Positions 1 to 5,477 of a DNA stretch of 5,477 nt are shown piece by piece. Source of the DNA: an uncultured Clostridia bacterium (GTDB lineage Bacteria; Bacillota; Clostridia; Christensenellales; Borkfalkiaceae); assembly GCA_934273135.1 (NCBI GenBank), contig CAKQSU010000090.1, positions 1-5,477 on the forward strand, written 5' to 3'. The notes beneath the pieces were generated by a model that saw only the letters and a program-made list of their open reading frames with translations, did not search any database and was not told the origin of the DNA. Positions within the stretch are counted from its first letter, which is position 1. The number at the start of each line of letters is the position of its first letter. Made by a program: the position numbers and the translations under genes.

Positions 1-1
1 G

Positions 2-793
2 GGTAGATACGGCGAGATGATGGGAGAAGAAGCATTATTCTCCGGCGTTGCTATGGTAAACGCGCCCGGTTGCAATATTATAAGAACGCCTTACGGTAGC
101 CGCGCTTCCGAATACATGTCCGAGGACGGCGTACTTTCCTACTATTCCGTTTCCAATATAATAAGCATGGCAAGGAAGAAGGGGCTTATCTGCAACGTTA
201 AGCACTGCTTCCTCAATAACCAGGAAACAAACAGGCAGGGTGTTTCAACCTTTGCAAACGAACAATCTATAAGAGAAATATATTTAAGACCTTTCGAAGG
301 CGCGCTTACGAGAGGTGAAAGCATGGGCATAATGACCTCTTACAACCGTATAGGGCTTCAATACGCCGCAACGCACAGCGTTTTGATGAACGACGTATTG
401 CGCGGAGAATGGGGTTATGAAGGCTCTATTATCGACGACGCTTTAACGCAAAGCACGTATTATTCGGTAGGCGCGGATATGCTTCTTGCCGGAACGGACA
501 TATTCTGTCTCGACGGACAGCGCGGTGCGCAAATTAAAGCGGTAATCAAGAAAACCGACGACGGCACGCTCGTAAAGGGCTTGCAGAGGGCGAACAAGAG
601 AATATTCTATTCGTTGCTCCATTCGTCAATGGGCGGCTCGATATCGTCCGATACGAAAGTTACCGAAGGCATGTATTGGTGGCAGGGAATGCTTATCGGT
701 ATCGACGTCTTAGTGGGCGTTTTGACATTGGGTGCGATCGTCGGGTTCGTTATGACGACCTACGTAAAAAGAAAAGTAAAGGAGGCTGTTTAA
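2..793 (+). CDS. Glycoside hydrolase family 3 protein, C-terminal part, catalytic barrel followed by a membrane anchor (5' truncated by window)
   Basis: The reading frame is open from base 2, so the gene begins upstream; the ATG at 17 is internal. The 263 visible residues match the second half of a GH3 (beta/alpha)8 catalytic domain. In order, the motifs are APGCNIIRTPYGSR and EYMSED (the family's 'APG-N--R-P--GR--EY-SEDP' block), VKHCFLNNQETNR (family KHF-NNQE block; Lys-His at 200-205), MTSYNR, and VLRGEWGYEGSIIDDA. In the last, the second Asp (codon 437-439) aligns with the family nucleophile of the 'SDW/SDY' motif. The barrel ends around ANKRIFYSLL. About 30 residues later comes a hydrophobic helix (about 689-763), then KRKVKEAV and the stop; positive-inside logic puts this tail in the cytoplasm and the enzyme outside. 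No GH3 C-terminal domain follows, so it must be upstream (permuted order) or absent. Expected activity is beta-glycosidase (glucoside or xyloside); the substrate is undetermined. Confidence 0.88.
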   Translation, partial: GRYGEMMGEEALFSGVAMVNAPGCNIIRTPYGSRASEYMSEDGVLSYYSVSNIISMARKKGLICNVKHCFLNNQETNRQGVSTFANEQSIREIYLRPFEGALTRGESMGIMTSYNRIGLQYAATHSVLMNDVLRGEWGYEGSIIDDALTQSTYYSVGADMLLAGTDIFCLDGQRGAQIKAVIKKTDDGTLVKGLQRANKRIFYSLLHSSMGGSISSDTKVTEGMYWWQGMLIGIDVLVGVLTLGAIVGFVMTTYVKRKVKEAV

Positions 794-796
794 GTT

Positions 797-1222
797 ATGA
801 ACGTTAAAGAATTATTCAAAAACAAAGGTTTAGGGTATTACGTTTCTGCGGGAGCTTCCGTGCTTGCGTTTGTGATGGCGATAATCGTCCTTGCAACGCA
901 AAGTTGGGTTATACCCCGTGCGGTTCAGGGCGGCGCGCTTATAGCTGTTCCTTTGCTTATAGGCGTTGCTTTGCAGGTAGTGTTCACGTTTGTGCCGATA
1001 AGATTCGCCCCGGCGGTTTCTGTAATTTGTTACGGTCTTGCGCTCGGGATAACAATCAATAAAATTCCAAACGCTATTGCCGATTATATCAATAAAGTAG
1101 CGTATACGGGCGGAAACTTCGGAATGTGCATATTCTATTTGGTGACTATCTTGTTAATAACGATTGCCGTCGTCGTTTCCTGTTTTATGGATCAGACGAA
1201 GGACGGAAAAACCGCGATATGA
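797..1222 (+). CDS. Small four-helix integral membrane protein, function unknown
   Basis: This 141-residue protein is not one I recognise. A strong Shine-Dalgarno sequence (AAAGGAGG at 778-785, inside the end of the GH3 gene) and the 3-nt gap support the ATG at 797. Hydrophobic stretches lie at about residues 14-34, 45-65, 68-86 and 108-130, giving four probable membrane helices. The N-terminus is short and basic (KELFKNK) and the C-terminal tail polar (DQTKDGKTAI), so both ends probably lie in the cytoplasm. The loop between helices 3 and 4 (residues 87-107, PNAIADYINK then VAYTGGN) would be the main extracellular part. There are no transporter or enzyme motifs I can name and few charged residues within the helices. 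Its tight placement between a membrane-anchored GH3 and a lipoprotein suggests a partner, scaffold or stabiliser of that surface complex; this is inference from context only. Confidence 0.82.
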   Translation: MNVKELFKNKGLGYYVSAGASVLAFVMAIIVLATQSWVIPRAVQGGALIAVPLLIGVALQVVFTFVPIRFAPAVSVICYGLALGITINKIPNAIADYINKVAYTGGNFGMCIFYLVTILLITIAVVVSCFMDQTKDGKTAI

Positions 1223-1226
1223 TAAC

Positions 1227-1231
1227 GGAGG
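1227..1231 (+). promoter_or_regulatory. Shine-Dalgarno site that sets the lipoprotein start
   Basis: GGAGG lies 8 nt upstream of the ATG at 1240, an ideal spacing. An alternative in-frame ATG at 1219, overlapping the previous stop as ATGA, precedes this site and would put acidic residues (MITEENK) before the signal peptide. The site therefore argues for 1240 as the true start. Confidence 0.75.
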
Positions 1232-1239
1232 AAAATAAA

Positions 1240-2661
1240 ATGAAAAATAAGTTGCTTGTAGTTTTTTCGCTTGTTTTTACATTCTGTCTTGCTTTTGCGC
1301 TTTTAACCGGCTGCGGACCTAAACAGCCCGAAGAGGAAGTCGGCGAAACGGAAGTAGTGTATACGGAAAAGACTAATCCGTATAGTAAGCTTACATGGGA
1401 ACAATATGGTACTTTCGGAACGCCTTCGTTTAACGACGTTGCAACGCCCGTACTGTATCAGTTCGAAGGTTCGTATTCGGAAGCGTATCAAGGCGACTAT
1501 TCGAGAGAATATTTGTACATCAATTGTTACAGAGACGGTCTTTTGTACGGAACGTTGGGCGGTAGCGGTATTTACGGATATTGGACTAACCGCGATAACC
1601 GTGACAGAGAACAATTCGTGTTGCATATTTTAAGACATGGTAATGCGGAATACAATCAAGGTGTATACGACATGCTTGCAGAAAAGGTGGAGGATCCGGA
1701 CGATTATTACGAATACTCTTCGAGCTTTATCTGGAACAGAAGTTGGGGTATAAGAAGCGTTCTTATCTTCGGTTATAAGTACACATCGGTTACCGAGATG
1801 ACTGTCGATGCAAGCGAAGCAAAAACGGAATATCTCATGGGCGACAAGCTCAATACCGACGGCTTAAAGGTGACGATAAAAAGAGAAAACGGAAAAACGA
1901 CCAGACTCGACAATCTTTCTTCCGTCAACGGCGTGAAATTTTTGGGCTTTGATCCCAATACGGAATCGGACGCGAATACCGTTTACGTAAGATACCGCGA
2001 CGCCGTAGCGACATATGCGGTTAAGGTTGTAGCTCCCGTTTATAAAGGAAAATTGATTTACGACGGCAAGGACGTTGACGGCACCGTTAAGATAACCTCT
2101 TCCGAGGCTTGTACCGTTACGTTCGGAGGCAATACCGCTAAGGCAAAGTATTCGAAGTCAACTATAGCGGGCGACGTCGTTTACACTCTCTCCGCGCCCG
2201 GTGAGGATGACGAATTCGAACTCGGCGTGAGCGAGGATATCTGGAACAAGCTCAACAAGAGAACGATTCTTAATATAGACGAAGAAACCGGCGATTTCAC
2301 GCTTGCTCCTTTCCGTAAAATAATGTATACTATTCCGTGGGACAGCTACCCCGGATACAGCGGCAACGTGAGAAACGATTTCGAAGTTCTCTCTAAAGGC
2401 GCGCCGGGCGGCGGAACAACATATCGCTACATATTCCTCGACCCGACGAAAGGCGAAGCGACGCTTACCTACAAATATTGGTACGACGCAAACACCGACA
2501 CCTTTGTGATGAAGTATACCCTTGAAAACGGTATACTTACATTCACCGAACTCGTTAACGCAACCGTCGGAGCAAGCAGAGCGTCCTATGATAATTTGTA
2601 CAAAGAATATAGGATCATCGACGATACTTACGCAATCGGCACACACGTAAAACTGTCTTAA
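1240..2661 (+). CDS. Surface lipoprotein with Ig-like (Big_3-type) domain
   Basis: The 473-residue product starts with a typical lipoprotein signal: MKNK, a hydrophobic core, then lipobox LTGC with the acylated Cys at residue 25, followed by an acidic, Pro/Glu-rich linker. It should be exported, lipidated and held on the outer face of the membrane. Residues 45-180 are rich in Tyr and Trp and look beta-stranded (for example YLYINCYRDG, SGIYGYW); I do not recognise this part. Residues about 183-266 fit a bacterial Ig-like domain of the Big_3 kind: 'YLMGDKLNTDGLKVTIKREN', then a TVYVRYRD strand and a closing AVKVVAP strand. Residues 267-473 are again beta-rich, with repeated strand-turn patterns such as GEATLTYKYWYDANTD and MKYTLENGILTFTE that recall lipocalin-like barrels, a weak impression. 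No catalytic motif is visible. A role in binding glycan or assisting the neighbouring GH3 is plausible from position only. Confidence 0.85.
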   Translation: MKNKLLVVFSLVFTFCLAFALLTGCGPKQPEEEVGETEVVYTEKTNPYSKLTWEQYGTFGTPSFNDVATPVLYQFEGSYSEAYQGDYSREYLYINCYRDGLLYGTLGGSGIYGYWTNRDNRDREQFVLHILRHGNAEYNQGVYDMLAEKVEDPDDYYEYSSSFIWNRSWGIRSVLIFGYKYTSVTEMTVDASEAKTEYLMGDKLNTDGLKVTIKRENGKTTRLDNLSSVNGVKFLGFDPNTESDANTVYVRYRDAVATYAVKVVAPVYKGKLIYDGKDVDGTVKITSSEACTVTFGGNTAKAKYSKSTIAGDVVYTLSAPGEDDEFELGVSEDIWNKLNKRTILNIDEETGDFTLAPFRKIMYTIPWDSYPGYSGNVRNDFEVLSKGAPGGGTTYRYIFLDPTKGEATLTYKYWYDANTDTFVMKYTLENGILTFTELVNATVGASRASYDNLYKEYRIIDDTYAIGTHVKLS

Positions 2662-2669
2662 ATTTAACT

Positions 2670-2700
2670 TCGTACCCGACGGCATTACCGTCGGGTACGA
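2670..2700 (+). terminator. Perfect 13-bp hairpin, possible terminator or mRNA processing element
   Basis: The left arm TCGTACCCGACGG (2670-2682) pairs without mismatch to the right arm CCGTCGGGTACGA (2688-2700) around the 5-nt loop CATTA. It begins 8 nt after the lipoprotein stop, where terminators commonly sit. However, it is followed by TAAAAAGG rather than a T-run, and the other strand also lacks one, so intrinsic termination would be weak. It ends only 2 nt before the presumed GH43 ribosome site (AAAAGG, 2703-2708). Alternatives are a 3' stabilising stem for the upstream mRNA or a cleavage site that separates the two blocks. Confidence 0.5.
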
Positions 2701-2715
2701 TAAAAAGGTATAAAA

Positions 2716-4140
2716 ATGAAACAAGTATTTAATCCTTATCTTCCTTCTTACGAATATATCCCCGACGGGGAGCCGCATGTCTTTGGCGACAGAGTGTATG
2801 TTTACGGCTCGCACGATAAGTTTGACGGAAAGTTCTTTTGCATGAACGATTACGTTTGCTATTCCGCGCCCGTAAACGACCTAAAAGACTGGCGGTACGA
2901 GGGCGTTATCTGGAAAAAATCAAGCGACCCCGAAAAGAAGGGGCTTATTCTCAACCAGATGTACGCGCCGGACGTTGTCGAGGGCAACGACGGCAAGTAC
3001 TACCTTTATTATTTTATCGCCAATCAGGGTACGATAGGCGTTGCCGTTTGCGATACGCCGGCGGGCGAGTATAAATATCTCGGTCGAGTCAGATACCCGG
3101 ACGGTAAGATTTTAGGCAGGAACGGCGAAAAGGACGCGCACCAGTTCGACCCGGGAGTTTTTAAGGACGACGACGGAAAAATCTACTTATACACGGGTTT
3201 TGCGCCCAAGTCGCCTAATATCTTCACGCGGTTTAAGCCCGTCAACACTCACGGCGCGTTCGGCGCGGAGCTTGAAAGCGATATGCTTACGATAAAGCTC
3301 CCTGCGGCAAGAATAGCTAAAGCTCAACACTTTTCGGCGGGTACGGGGTATGAAGGACACGAGTTTTTCGAAGCTTCGTCAATGCGCAAGTTTAACGGCA
3401 AGTATTACTTCATCTATTCTTCCGTTTTAGGTCACGAACTGTGCTATGCGATAGGCGATTCTCCGCTCGGCGAGTTTAAGTACGGCGGAACGCTCGTGTC
3501 GATAGGCGACGTGGGAATAAGCGACAAGCCGACGAACTATCTCGGCAACACGCACGGCAGCGTTGAAAAGATAGGCGATAAATACTACGTTTTTTACCAT
3601 AGACAGACAAATAGGCATTGCCATTCGCGCCAGGCTTGCGCGGAGGAAATAAAACTCAATGCGGACGGAACGTTCACGCAGGCGGAAGTTACTTCCTGCG
3701 GGCTTAACGGCGGACCGCTTATAGGAAAAGGCGAGTACGAAGCGCGCATTGCATGCAACCTTATGAGCAAAAAAGGCGTTAAGTTTTACACGTGCAAAAC
3801 GCCCGCGGGCATTCACCCGTACTTTACGCAGAGCGGCGGCGACAGAGAGTGCGACGGCGACCAGTATATCGCGAATTTTTCGGACGGAGCAACGGCGGGT
3901 TTCAAGTATTTTAAGTTTGAAAACGCAAAGATAATTTCGGTGAAAATCCGCGGCAAGGCGAAAGGCGAAATGCTTGTTTTCGGCAAAGAGAAAAAGGAAG
4001 TCGCAAAAATAAAAATAGATATCGACGGCGGAACGAAAGAGTTTTCTTCGTTGCTTAATATCGCGGACGGAGTAAGCCCGTTGTACTTTACTTTCCGTGG
4101 CAAAGGTAAATTTGATTTTTTAAGTTTTGAGCTGAAATAG
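2716..4140 (+). CDS. Glycoside hydrolase family 43 enzyme (beta-xylosidase / alpha-L-arabinofuranosidase type), cytoplasmic
   Basis: The 474-residue enzyme has no signal peptide, so it should act in the cytoplasm on imported oligosaccharides. The N-terminal two-thirds (about 5-335) is a five-bladed propeller: [20 protein letters not shown] and VYVYGSHD open it, followed by [47 protein letters not shown] and NTHGSV. By family pattern, Asp86 (APDVV) is the pKa-tuning Asp, Glu219 (FFEAS) the general acid and His280 the conserved His near the metal/substrate. The base should lie in the PDGEPHV motif, either Asp17 or Glu19. Residues about 340-474 form a beta-sandwich-like tail ([41 protein letters not shown]) resembling a CBM6-type carbohydrate-binding module. 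A modest ribosome site, AAAAGG, lies 7 nt before the ATG. With xylA 13 nt downstream, release of xylose from xylo- or arabinoxylo-oligosaccharides is the likeliest role; arabinofuranosidase activity cannot be excluded. Confidence 0.9.
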   Translation: MKQVFNPYLPSYEYIPDGEPHVFGDRVYVYGSHDKFDGKFFCMNDYVCYSAPVNDLKDWRYEGVIWKKSSDPEKKGLILNQMYAPDVVEGNDGKYYLYYFIANQGTIGVAVCDTPAGEYKYLGRVRYPDGKILGRNGEKDAHQFDPGVFKDDDGKIYLYTGFAPKSPNIFTRFKPVNTHGAFGAELESDMLTIKLPAARIAKAQHFSAGTGYEGHEFFEASSMRKFNGKYYFIYSSVLGHELCYAIGDSPLGEFKYGGTLVSIGDVGISDKPTNYLGNTHGSVEKIGDKYYVFYHRQTNRHCHSRQACAEEIKLNADGTFTQAEVTSCGLNGGPLIGKGEYEARIACNLMSKKGVKFYTCKTPAGIHPYFTQSGGDRECDGDQYIANFSDGATAGFKYFKFENAKIISVKIRGKAKGEMLVFGKEKKEVAKIKIDIDGGTKEFSSLLNIADGVSPLYFTFRGKGKFDFLSFELK

Positions 4141-4153
4141 CGAGGTAATATTT

Positions 4154-5455
4154 ATGAAATACGATAACAACAAGATTGTTTTCGAAGGAAAACAGAGCAA
4201 AAATCCGTTCGCTTTCCGTTATTATGACGCGGAAAAAGTCGTCGGCGGAAAGAAGATGAAAGACCAACTGAAATTCGCAATGAGCTACTGGCACACCGTA
4301 AACGCTTCCGGCACGGATATGTTCGGCGGCGATACGATGGACAAAACTTTCGGGCTTAGCGGAATGGAAATGTACAAAAAGAAAGCCGATTTTGCGTTCG
4401 ATTTAATGCAGAAGCTCGGTATCGAATACTACTGCTTCCATGACGTGGACGTTGCGCCCGAGGGCAAAACGCTTGAGGAAAGCGTGAAAAACCTTGAAGA
4501 AATGACGGACTATCTGCTCGAAAAGCAGAAAAAAACCGGCATAAAACTTTTGTGGGCGACGGCAAACATGTTCAGCGACAAAAAGTTTATGGCGGGCGCG
4601 GGAACTTCGCCGTTTGCGGACGTTTTCGCCGTTGCCGCCGGCAAAGTCAAAGCGGCGATAGACGCGGCGATCAAGCTCGGCGCGACAGGCTACGTTTTTT
4701 GGGGCGGAAGAGAGGGTTACGACACCCTTTTGAACACCGATATGGGCTTAGAACTCGACAACCTTGCAAGGCTTTTGACTTTTGCCCGCGATTACGCAAG
4801 GGCGAAAGGCTTTAAAGGCGACTTCTACATCGAACCCAAACCCAAGGAACCGACGAAAAATCAGTACGACTTCGACGTGGCGACTTGCGCTAACTTCTTG
4901 AGAAAATACAACCTTTTAGACGACTTTAAGGTTAATATAGAAGCAAACCACGCAACGCTTGCGGGGCATACCTTCCAACACGAATTGCGCATGGCGCGCG
5001 TCAACGGCATTTTCGGGTCGATAGACGCCAACCAGGGCGATTTGTTGCTCGGCTGGGATACCGACCAATTCCCGACCAACGTTTACGAAACTACCGCTTG
5101 CATGTACGAAGTTTTGAAAGCCGGCGGATTTACAAACGGCGGGCTTAACTTCGACGCGAAAGCGCGCAGACAGTCCAACACGTTTGAAGATATAATTTTG
5201 TCGTACATAGCCGGCATGGATTCGTTCGCGCTCGGGCTTATCAAGGCGCAGGAGATAATCGACGACGGGCGTATCGACGAATTCAAAAATGAAAGATATT
5301 CGTCCTATAAAAGCGGTATTGGCAAACGCATCGTCGAGGGCAAAGAAACGCTTGAAAGCCTTGCCGAATACGCGGCGGGCTTAACCGACGTTAAAGCGCA
5401 GTCGGGCAGACAGGAATATCTCGAAAACGTTCTTAACGACATACTTTTCGGTTAA
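4154..5455 (+). CDS. xylA: Xylose isomerase, class II
   Basis: XylA converts D-xylose to D-xylulose in the cytoplasm using two divalent metal ions. The 433 residues and the extended N-terminal part fit class II enzymes (about 440 residues) such as that of E. coli, and every motif is present. These are [17 protein letters not shown] (His96 and Asp99, ring opening), [17 protein letters not shown] (Trp183), [10 protein letters not shown] (metal ligand Glu227, catalytic Lys229), [18 protein letters not shown] (Glu263, His266), GSIDANQGD (Asp291), [10 protein letters not shown] (Asp302, Asp304) and NFDAK (Asp334). By recall, these lie at a constant offset of five from the E. coli numbering, so no internal deletion is apparent. 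GAGG (4142-4145) sits 8 nt before the ATG. The gene follows the GH43 gene after 13 nt and leads into a probable xylulokinase, forming a pentose operon. It appears intact and functional. Confidence 0.98.
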   Translation: MKYDNNKIVFEGKQSKNPFAFRYYDAEKVVGGKKMKDQLKFAMSYWHTVNASGTDMFGGDTMDKTFGLSGMEMYKKKADFAFDLMQKLGIEYYCFHDVDVAPEGKTLEESVKNLEEMTDYLLEKQKKTGIKLLWATANMFSDKKFMAGAGTSPFADVFAVAAGKVKAAIDAAIKLGATGYVFWGGREGYDTLLNTDMGLELDNLARLLTFARDYARAKGFKGDFYIEPKPKEPTKNQYDFDVATCANFLRKYNLLDDFKVNIEANHATLAGHTFQHELRMARVNGIFGSIDANQGDLLLGWDTDQFPTNVYETTACMYEVLKAGGFTNGGLNFDAKARRQSNTFEDIILSYIAGMDSFALGLIKAQEIIDDGRIDEFKNERYSSYKSGIGKRIVEGKETLESLAEYAAGLTDVKAQSGRQEYLENVLNDILFG

Positions 5456-5456
5456 A

Positions 5457-5477
5457 ATGTATTATATAGGAATAGAC
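5457..5477 (+). CDS. xylB: Probable xylulokinase, first seven codons only (cut by window end)
   Basis: The ATG at 5457 is 1 nt after the xylA stop and encodes MYYIGID before the window ends. Sugar kinases of the FGGY family begin with exactly this kind of beta-strand (M-Y-IGIDLGT-), which leads into the ATP phosphate-binding loop. Directly downstream of xylA this points to xylulokinase, which phosphorylates xylulose to xylulose 5-phosphate. No Shine-Dalgarno sequence is visible in the preceding 20 nt, so translation is probably coupled to termination of xylA. The call rests on seven residues plus context. Confidence 0.68.

Noticed and set aside
17..19. ATG at 17 as the GH3 start
   Set aside because: Homology to the GH3 barrel already runs through the preceding codons (RYGEM), the frame is open to the window edge, and half of the barrel would be missing. 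The gene starts upstream.
1126..1239. Upstream extension of the lipoprotein frame, with starts at 1126 or 1219
   Set aside because: The extension from 1126 lies inside the membrane-protein gene and would put a basic, unrelated peptide before the signal sequence. The 1219 ATG precedes the GGAGG site and adds acidic residues. The 1240 start has the right ribosome-site spacing and a classic lipoprotein signal.
2695..2713. TATA-like sequences (TACGAT, TATAAA) as a promoter for GH43
   Set aside because: They lie at or within a few bases of the ATG and inside the hairpin arm, with no suitable -35 element, so a start there would give a truncated or leaderless message at best.
2158..2814. 218-codon open frame on the minus strand across the lipoprotein end and GH43 start
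   Set aside because: It overlaps two well-supported genes and the hairpin, and its translation resembles no family and lacks domain motifs. It is an antisense shadow.
3427..3816. 129-codon minus-strand frame within the GH43 gene
   Set aside because: It lies entirely inside the GH43 coding region on the opposite strand, with no recognisable motif or ribosome site.
4552..4815. 87-codon plus-strand frame inside xylA
   Set aside because: It is an out-of-frame shadow of xylA with an Arg-rich, low-complexity translation. XylA itself is intact across the region.

Overview
The window reads as a densely packed, all-plus-strand carbohydrate-use locus from a low-to-mid GC Firmicute. An uncultured gut or rumen Clostridia lineage is my best guess. 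The pointers are purine-rich Shine-Dalgarno sequences (AAAGGAGG, GGAGG), a lipobox-type lipoprotein signal, a GH43/class II xylose isomerase pair and very short gaps between genes. No phylogenetic marker is present, so the taxonomic statement is inference.

Left half (about 1-2661) is a cell-surface block. It holds: (1) the C-terminal part of a glycoside hydrolase family 3 protein whose catalytic barrel is followed directly by a transmembrane segment and the stop codon, implying a domain order reversed from the usual one; (2) a 141-residue four-helix membrane protein of unknown function, 3 nt downstream; (3) a 473-residue lipoprotein with an Ig-like (Big_3-type) domain and otherwise unrecognised beta- and aromatic-rich regions. 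Spacing suggests one transcript and possibly one membrane-associated glycan-handling assembly.

A 13-bp perfect hairpin (2670-2700) sits between this block and the right half. It lacks a T-tract, so it may be a weak terminator or an mRNA processing/stability element.

Right half (2716-5477) is a cytoplasmic pentose block. It holds a GH43 enzyme without signal peptide (beta-xylosidase/arabinofuranosidase type), then xylA (xylose isomerase, complete, all expected active-site residues present), then the first seven codons of what is very probably xylB (xylulokinase), 1 nt after the xylA stop. The logical pathway is: imported xylo- or arabinoxylo-oligosaccharides are cut by GH43, xylose is isomerised to xylulose by XylA, and xylulose is phosphorylated by XylB into the pentose phosphate pathway. 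The upstream surface block may handle a related plant glycan, but its substrate cannot be read from the sequence. There is no intergenic stretch over 300 bases, and I saw no tRNA, rRNA, CRISPR array, insertion sequence or convincing promoter.
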